Source of the DNA: Candidatus Omnitrophota bacterium
GTDB lineage: Bacteria; Omnitrophota; Gorgyraeia; Zapsychrales; Zapsychraceae
Reading direction: 5' to 3'
DNA: 9,879 nucleotides
NCBI GenBank assembly: GCA_016217585.1
Contig: JACRHQ010000021.1
Location: 1-9,879 of the forward strand
Numbering within the stretch: the stretch's first letter is position 1; each line of letters begins with the position of its first letter. Shown here piece after piece: positions 7,601-9,879 of this stretch. A program made the translations under genes and the position numbers. The notes under the pieces are model-generated. The model searched no databases and was not told the DNA's origin. It was given only the letters and a program-made list of their open reading frames with translations.

Positions 7601-9879
7601 CTCGTTGCAGATCAACCGAACGAAATACGAAATACGGACGACGAGATACGAGATACGAGCGACGGGATGCGAGATACGAGATACGAGATACGAGCGACGA
7701 AAGCATTCCTTTCAAGTGTCGGCGAATGGCTCGAGCGCAACGTGCTCGGCGTGGGTGAGGCCGAGGCGCAGGCGGCGCTGCCGGACAGCTTCAAGCAGGA
7801 GACGAGTTCCAACGGACTGGTTTCTATTGAGACGGAGAATTATCACGGGAATGTTTCGCCGCCCGCCGGCACGTCGAGGTGGGACCGGGTGACGACCGCA
7901 AGTCAGTCCGGCACCGGGAGCATGAAGGCCAACCCCAACAACGGGGTCACGGACGACATCACTTACGCGACCGCCAGCCCGCGGCTGGATTACAAGGTCA
8001 AGTTCGTGAAAACAGGGACGCATTACATCTGGGTCCGGGGGATCGGGGCGACCACGGCGGATGATTCCGTCCATGCCGGCCTGGACGGCCAGGCGTTGAC
8101 GACGTCGGACAAGATCACCGGGTTTACGACTTCCTGGACCTGGTCGAAGACAACGGCGGACGCGAGCGCCGTGGCGACAATCAACGTCGCCACAACCGGC
8201 GAACATACGCTGAATCTCTGGATGCGCGAGGACGGGGTTGTCATCGACAAGATCGTGGTGACATCGAGCGCGACGTACACGCCCTCGGGCACCGGCCCGG
8301 CGGAGAGTCCGCAGGTGGTCCCCGCGGCGCCGGTGTTGAACACCGCCGTTGCCGGCACGGGCCAGGTGGCTTTAAGCTGGGGCGCGGTCAGCGGGGCGGC
8401 GGGATACAAGGTCGTCCGAAGTCTGGTCAGCAAGAGCTATGGGACGACGGCCACGGATGTGGGCCCGGCTAAAACGTATGCCTATAAGAATTTGACGAAC
8501 GGCACGAAGTATTATTTCGCGGTGTTCGCGTACAACGCGGCCGGACAATCTATCTACTCCAATGAATTGAGCGCGACGCCGATTGCCGCGCCGGTATTAA
8601 ACACTGCGACGGCCGGGGACAAACAGGTCACGTTGACCTGGGCCGCGGCCGCCGGGGCGACAGGGTACAAGATTTACTACGGCACCACGTCCAGGGTCTA
8701 CGGCACGCCGGTCAGCGTCGGGAATCTGACTTCATTCACCTTGACGGGGCTGGTCAACGGGACGGCGTATTATTTTACGGTCAGCGGCACCAACACAAGC
8801 GGCGAAAGTATCCGTTCCAACGAAATGAGCGCGACGCCTGTGACGTTGTTGGCTGCGCCGGTTTTGAACGTTCCCACAGCGGGGAACGGTCAGGTGTCGT
8901 TAAGTTGGAGCACCGTCGCCGGGGCCACGGGGTACAAGGTTTATTACAGCACGGCCTCCGGGCAGTACCTCGCCATACCGCCCGTCGACGCCGGCGGCGC
9001 GACGACCGCGACCGTCACGGGCCTCACCAACGGGACAATGTATTATTTTACGGTCAGCGCCGTCAATGCCGGCGGCGAGAGCAGAAAATCCAATGAAGTA
9101 AACGCGACACCCGTTGCGCCGGTCGCGGCCGAGAGCCCGACGCTGTACATCAAGAATGTGGACTATAACGCCGCGGGGCAGATGACGAAGGTGGAATACG
9201 GCAATGGCGATATTACGACGTACACGTACAATCCGCTGAACCTGCGTCTCACGCGGCTGTACACGGTGGACAAGAATGGCACGGCCTTGCAAGACCTCAA
9301 TTACACGTACGATTCCGTGGGGAATATCCTGTCCATCGATGACAAAGTCAACACGGCTGATCAAACATTCAAGTATGACGAGCTCAACCGTTTGACCGAG
9401 GCGACGGGGCAGGGGTACGGGACCAAAAGTTACACGTATGATCCGATCGGGAATATCGTCGCTAAAGACGGGAAGACGTACTTTTACGGCGGCAGTAATG
9501 GCGGGCCGCACGCGGTCACGGCGTTGTCAGACGGGACGACATTTACGTATGACGCCGACGGGAATATGGTCACGAAAGTCGAGGCGGGCGTCACGACGGC
9601 GTACACGTATGACGCGGAAAACCGGTTGGTGAAAGTTACAAAAAATGGTAGCGTGATCGGCCAGTATGAGTATGATGGAGATGGTGGGCGTACCAAAAAG
9701 ACCGCGACGGTCTCCGGTCAGACCACCTCGACGACCTTCGTCGGCTCGCTCTTTGAAACCTCCGGTGCACGCAATACGAAGTTTATATTCCTCGGCGGGC
9801 AACGGGTTGCTGCGGTCACGAACAGTCCCACATTAGGTTCCAGCACGCTTTATTATCACGCGGATCATCTCGGCGGGGC
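1694..9879 (+). CDS. Giant secreted SpvB/TcdB-like RHS repeat protein, 3' end off window
   Basis: One open frame of 2728 codons with no stop; I checked the phase at 2009, 3107-3869, 5042, 6539, 7547 and 9299. Order by residue: signal peptide 1-24 (cleavage AYA/S); SpvB domain about 27-305 (GVGWSLESG); unassigned beta-rich segment about 305-465; six FG-GAP/VCBS repeats from 472; TcdB middle-like domain about 760-870 (NGLGG, EFRGFGLV at 820); RHS/YD repeats about 1006-1456; Fn3 about 1460-1550; LamG with nested discoidin-like domain 1562-1930; heptad-encoded linker 1961-2002; galactose-binding/GH115 C-terminal-like domain about 2042-2194 (WVRG, WMREDGVVIDKIVV); three Fn3 about 2210-2477; RHS repeats to YYHADHLGG, the start of the RHS core. 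SpvB, VCBS, TcdB-middle and RHS together resemble Tc toxin B subunits, whose RHS shell encloses a cleaved C-terminal effector. Here the signal peptide suggests Sec export and surface or extracellular use. The effector lies beyond the window. Sugar or surface binding by the inserted modules is inference. Confidence 0.92.
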   Translation, partial: MKRKSLQLLIASLFLFTNVHAAYASPTGQLPAFTALAAEADPHTGSANFAVPVEVPPGRGGIQPNIQLQYNSSSPDDILGVGWSLESGAVQRSSKGGVPRYDDTDTFLLIQNGGVQELVLDTVTGLYRGKVEGAFMKIERTAGSWKVTDKSGIQYFFGETQGSQEYDPADGSRIFKWCLDKVEDPHGNYMTVEYFRDENKLYPQDIRYTGNSQRGWPTFAQVAFEREARPEDQIDRYNTGFRTAMRYRISAITVKVDGNLQRRYALVYDDSRTTGRSLLTSIAQYGSDGSSPLPPVTFSYQTPKNPDFNYAVTPMNNSVAGDNLWNYRSAGSYDRGGSNYGPVPPGGFDVSWGPTYTQSSGGNWSTNSRGSLTFSAGQDSAHWFWTYLYIDGSIPKTLTVPYTTEGVDGVWVNQNYGTNASQSWTLQAGYNLVEMTFYNQNQGFSFNLNYNLADNVDLMSSGTVVLPQLSGDFNADGRTDVATFTAASGKIDVERSAGTTFAAKETWASGFGTNGKLVLGDFNGDGRMDIGGFDPAGGNWRVGLSDGSRFNDAGLWLSGFGANEEPSSGDFNGDGLADILTFYKASGNLYVRIALNKGGSFAALSGGQNILIGSSDDIPIVGDFNGDGQIDFGAFNKAGGNWTIRLNTGDILAGLKQLPAVSGFGAGRNTVVSDFNYDGLTDIGYYDDPTGKVVYRVSKGLSFAAAAQLPFVFNIKGPNTQIQSGDYNGDTLVDFAVYNLIGKLEIAFSSGVMPDILSSVENGLGGKSSIVFNAAVNYPQTFLPFPIQVVKSITQSNGLGESYTINNSYEQGLWDAQKREFRGFGLVRTTDPDGNYSDTFFAQDGIYKGRVTEQRTYDALGQLYGKTVNTWAYEEVAPGSDFIYLKRKDNFVYDGDATGRRSAEEFFFGETPQTGNLTKAVQLGEVDLSTGSDIGNDTRAVETAYVQNTSGGNWIAGLPRQTTVKDNAGNIVRQAWFYYDDQGNTAAPVKGLLTKKEDWAGTGNVNPVTQYSYDTIGNLLTTTDPKGNITRVTYDTTYNMFPLTTENALGHKVINEYYGVNGVALSGSDGLSGLWGQVKSTTDPNNQNGKRVYDVFGRATAAISPLDSIAFPTQTTSIEFLGSYTKVTTRQRVERGKAATVDTVSFIDGFGRLAQTKARSEVNGRYVINGQTQYDSRGLKSRQYLPAFSTNPMDVIDSIDTTRPNTLITYDAIGRPVRTTNPDGTFANVSYDDWTTSAVDENGHIQKSYFDAYGRLITKEEYLGADGRSPNYPAKNYALYATTLYSYDSEGNLIQTKDAYNNTTTITYDALGRKTAMTDPDMGNWSYQYDLNGNLTRQIDAKGQTLTFTYDALNRLTNKTDGINGTVNVNYTYDNASSANSKGRLAQAAYPGGNTQFAYDELGRELQSIKQMNAANYSVNRQYDALNNLAQVQYPDQKGVSYQYNAAGQIEAVTNDPTLVPPVTLNAPELYLIQTGSTELKLSWGSVIDAAGYKIKYGTSGGNYTTTLDAGGALSKVITGLTNDTAYYFAVAAYNASAESGNSSERSATPAAPALITMPSPLVQYAFNDSAANATVTDTGSGTHQATTEQTSAYTSDLTGSGTASASSCLGGCGGGYGPQKAFDNDFINYNGWVADNTKSGWLAYEFSSAQKINRYVIAPAGNIKPNDDANPHDWTFEGFNGSGWDVLDTRSYSSWIWQSPVTFNFANDTAYNKYRLNISANGGHVEVQLTEMEMMAYAPLYTNTIASSGKLNGAFDLNGTSQLVNADSLLDVKNRSVGSISLWLSPDSPSASDVVFSFGDTDGSNRVELRAGNDLEFYIANSVTALRVSLPNALIAGLWSHVVIAQDGNGIKGYVNGNEVAVTVLDQSLGRGAWFNSTWGLDNARIGCMRNNNQGNSNYYDGRLDDFRYYDYPLKASEVKALYNGGSGTEAKNPQYTEYTPLSRLQSGNEWWDAKNEQLAYSVSRIPYLVADQPNEIRNTDDEIRDTSDGMRDTRYEIRATKAFLSSVGEWLERNVLGVGEAEAQAALPDSFKQETSSNGLVSIETENYHGNVSPPAGTSRWDRVTTASQSGTGSMKANPNNGVTDDITYATASPRLDYKVKFVKTGTHYIWVRGIGATTADDSVHAGLDGQALTTSDKITGFTTSWTWSKTTADASAVATINVATTGEHTLNLWMREDGVVIDKIVVTSSATYTPSGTGPAESPQVVPAAPVLNTAVAGTGQVALSWGAVSGAAGYKVVRSLVSKSYGTTATDVGPAKTYAYKNLTNGTKYYFAVFAYNAAGQSIYSNELSATPIAAPVLNTATAGDKQVTLTWAAAAGATGYKIYYGTTSRVYGTPVSVGNLTSFTLTGLVNGTAYYFTVSGTNTSGESIRSNEMSATPVTLLAAPVLNVPTAGNGQVSLSWSTVAGATGYKVYYSTASGQYLAIPPVDAGGATTATVTGLTNGTMYYFTVSAVNAGGESRKSNEVNATPVAPVAAESPTLYIKNVDYNAAGQMTKVEYGNGDITTYTYNPLNLRLTRLYTVDKNGTALQDLNYTYDSVGNILSIDDKVNTADQTFKYDELNRLTEATGQGYGTKSYTYDPIGNIVAKDGKTYFYGGSNGGPHAVTALSDGTTFTYDADGNMVTKVEAGVTTAYTYDAENRLVKVTKNGSVIGQYEYDGDGGRTKKTATVSGQTTSTTFVGSLFETSGARNTKFIFLGGQRVAAVTNSPTLGSSTLYYHADHLGG
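3107..3910 (+). repeat. Six FG-GAP/VCBS calcium-loop repeats in the giant protein
   Basis: Calcium-loop motifs begin at 3107 (DFNADGRTD), 3254 (DFNGDGRMD), 3401 (DFNGDGLAD), 3560 (DFNGDGQID), 3713 (DFNYDGLTD) and 3869 (DYNGDTLVD), at 147-159 nt spacing (49-53 residues). The D-x-N-x-D-G pattern is the EF-hand-like calcium loop of integrin-type beta propellers, and this position between the SpvB and TcdB-middle domains is where Tc B subunits carry their propeller. The sixth repeat has T in place of G after the third acidic position, suggesting a weaker calcium site. Confidence 0.9.
4710..6060 (+). repeat. RHS/YD repeat block A
   Basis: Divergent YD repeats recur, for example TQYSYDTIGNLLTTTDPKGN, ITYDALGRKTAMTDPD, YQYDLNGNLTRQIDAKGQ, FTYDALNRLTNKT, FAYDELGRELQS and YQYNAAGQIEAVTN. 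In RHS and Tc proteins these build the spiral beta shell. The block stops abruptly at about 6060 where Fn3 sequence begins, and resumes at about 9140. Confidence 0.9.
6377..7480 (+). other. LamG-like domain with a nested discoidin-like domain
   Basis: The first strand of a LamG/concanavalin-like domain (LVQYAFNDSAANATVTDTG) starts at 6377 but is followed at about 6490 by a discoidin (F5/8 C)-like unit: TGSGTASASS, YGPQKAFDND, WLAYEFSSAQKINRYVI, DWTFEGFNGSGWDVLDT and a final VQLTEMEMMAY near 6906. The LamG pattern then resumes with GKLNGAFDLNGTSQLVNADS, SVGSISLWLSPD, LWSHVVIAQDGNGIKGYVNG and YYDGRLDDFRYYDYPLKASE to about 7480. Both families commonly bind glycans; binding here is inferred. The nested part, especially 6540-6660, looks more AT-rich than its flanks. 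Confidence 0.72.
7575..7699. repeat. Inverted heptad hairpin inside the giant ORF
   Basis: Five forward heptads (CGTATTC, CGTATCT, CGTATCC, CGTATCT, CGTTGCA; 7575-7609), a 13-nt spacer, then eleven in the opposite orientation (AAATACG twice, GACGACG, AGATACG twice, AGCGACG, GGATGCG, AGATACG three times, AGCGACG; 7623-7699), all in strict 7-nt register within each arm. 7596-7606 pairs with 7619-7629 at 10 of 11 positions around a 12-nt loop. These are the unit types that flank the four-helix bundle gene at 1349, but no such gene lies between the arms. The array is read through in frame as residues 1961-2002, a charged linker with SRIPYLV then EIRDT-like repeats, between the LamG and galactose-binding-like domains. 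Confidence 0.9.
8321..9122 (+). repeat. Three tandem fibronectin type III modules
   Basis: Three Fn3 units begin at about 8321, 8586 and 8852, each starting AAPVLN and containing a GQV/KQV-x-L-x-W strand, GATGYKIYYG-like core, LTNGTxYYFxV strand and a closing SNE-x-x-ATP. Units two and three share an identical 20-nt stretch (8767-8786 and 9040-9059), 273 nt apart, pointing to fairly recent duplication. They link the galactose-binding-like domain to the second RHS block. Confidence 0.88.
9140..9879 (+). repeat. RHS/YD repeat block B running into the RHS core
   Basis: YD repeats resume with VDYNAAGQMTKVEYGNGD and continue through YTYDSVGNILSIDD, FKYDELNRLTEAT, YTYDPIGNIVAKDGK, FTYDADGNMVTKV, YTYDAENRLVKVTKNG and YEYDGDGGRTKK, ending at YYHADHLGG, the usual opening of the RHS-associated core. 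The polymorphic C-terminal effector of RHS proteins normally follows within a few hundred codons and so is not in this window. Confidence 0.92.

Noticed and set aside
7542..7892. Overlapping small frames on both strands across the heptad array, with RDTRYE or VSRISY repeats
   Set aside because: The heptad is stop-free in all six frames, so such frames appear automatically; only the frame shared with the giant protein has domains on both sides.

Overview
The window reads as a piece of an uncultivated bacterial genome. The style suggests Omnitrophota (OP3) or a neighbouring lineage: orphan S23-type four-helix bundle genes, intergenic arrays of 7-8 nt repeat units, and a giant secreted SpvB/RHS protein with carbohydrate-binding-like modules. 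This placement is inference from gene content; there is no rRNA or marker gene to confirm it. All convincing genes lie on the + strand.

Left third (1-1693), a run of small genes: (i) an S23/IVP-type four-helix bundle gene cut by the left edge (3-347); (ii) a small secreted Cys/His protein (435-728) bracketed by a 25-nt inverted repeat; (iii) a SpoVG-family regulator (814-1089); (iv) a probable structured RNA (1190-1292); (v) a second, internally shortened S23-type gene (1349-1609) bracketed by heptanucleotide arrays in opposite orientations. Nearly every intergenic gap holds short-unit repeats: GTGACNNN octads (351-380), TCCGGNNN/CCGGANNN octads (1113-1168) and CGTATCT heptads (1299-1340, inverted at 1622-1667).

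Right five sixths (1694-9879): one uninterrupted reading frame of at least 2728 codons that runs off the right edge. In order it has a signal peptide, SpvB domain, an unassigned beta-rich segment, six FG-GAP/VCBS repeats, a TcdB-middle-like domain, RHS/YD repeats, then an insert of about 1000 residues (Fn3, LamG with a nested discoidin-like domain, a heptad-encoded linker, a galactose-binding-like domain, three Fn3), then more RHS repeats up to the start of the RHS core. The effector C-terminus would lie beyond the window.

The most unusual signal is the heptad family. It flanks an S23-type gene as inverted arrays, and a hairpin form without that gene sits in frame inside the giant ORF. The unit (AGATACG) has no stop codon in any of six frames, which may explain why it is tolerated in coding DNA. 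The sequence raises, but cannot prove, the idea that S23-type genes and short-unit inverted arrays form a mobile or RNA-processing system with MITE-like, gene-less derivatives.
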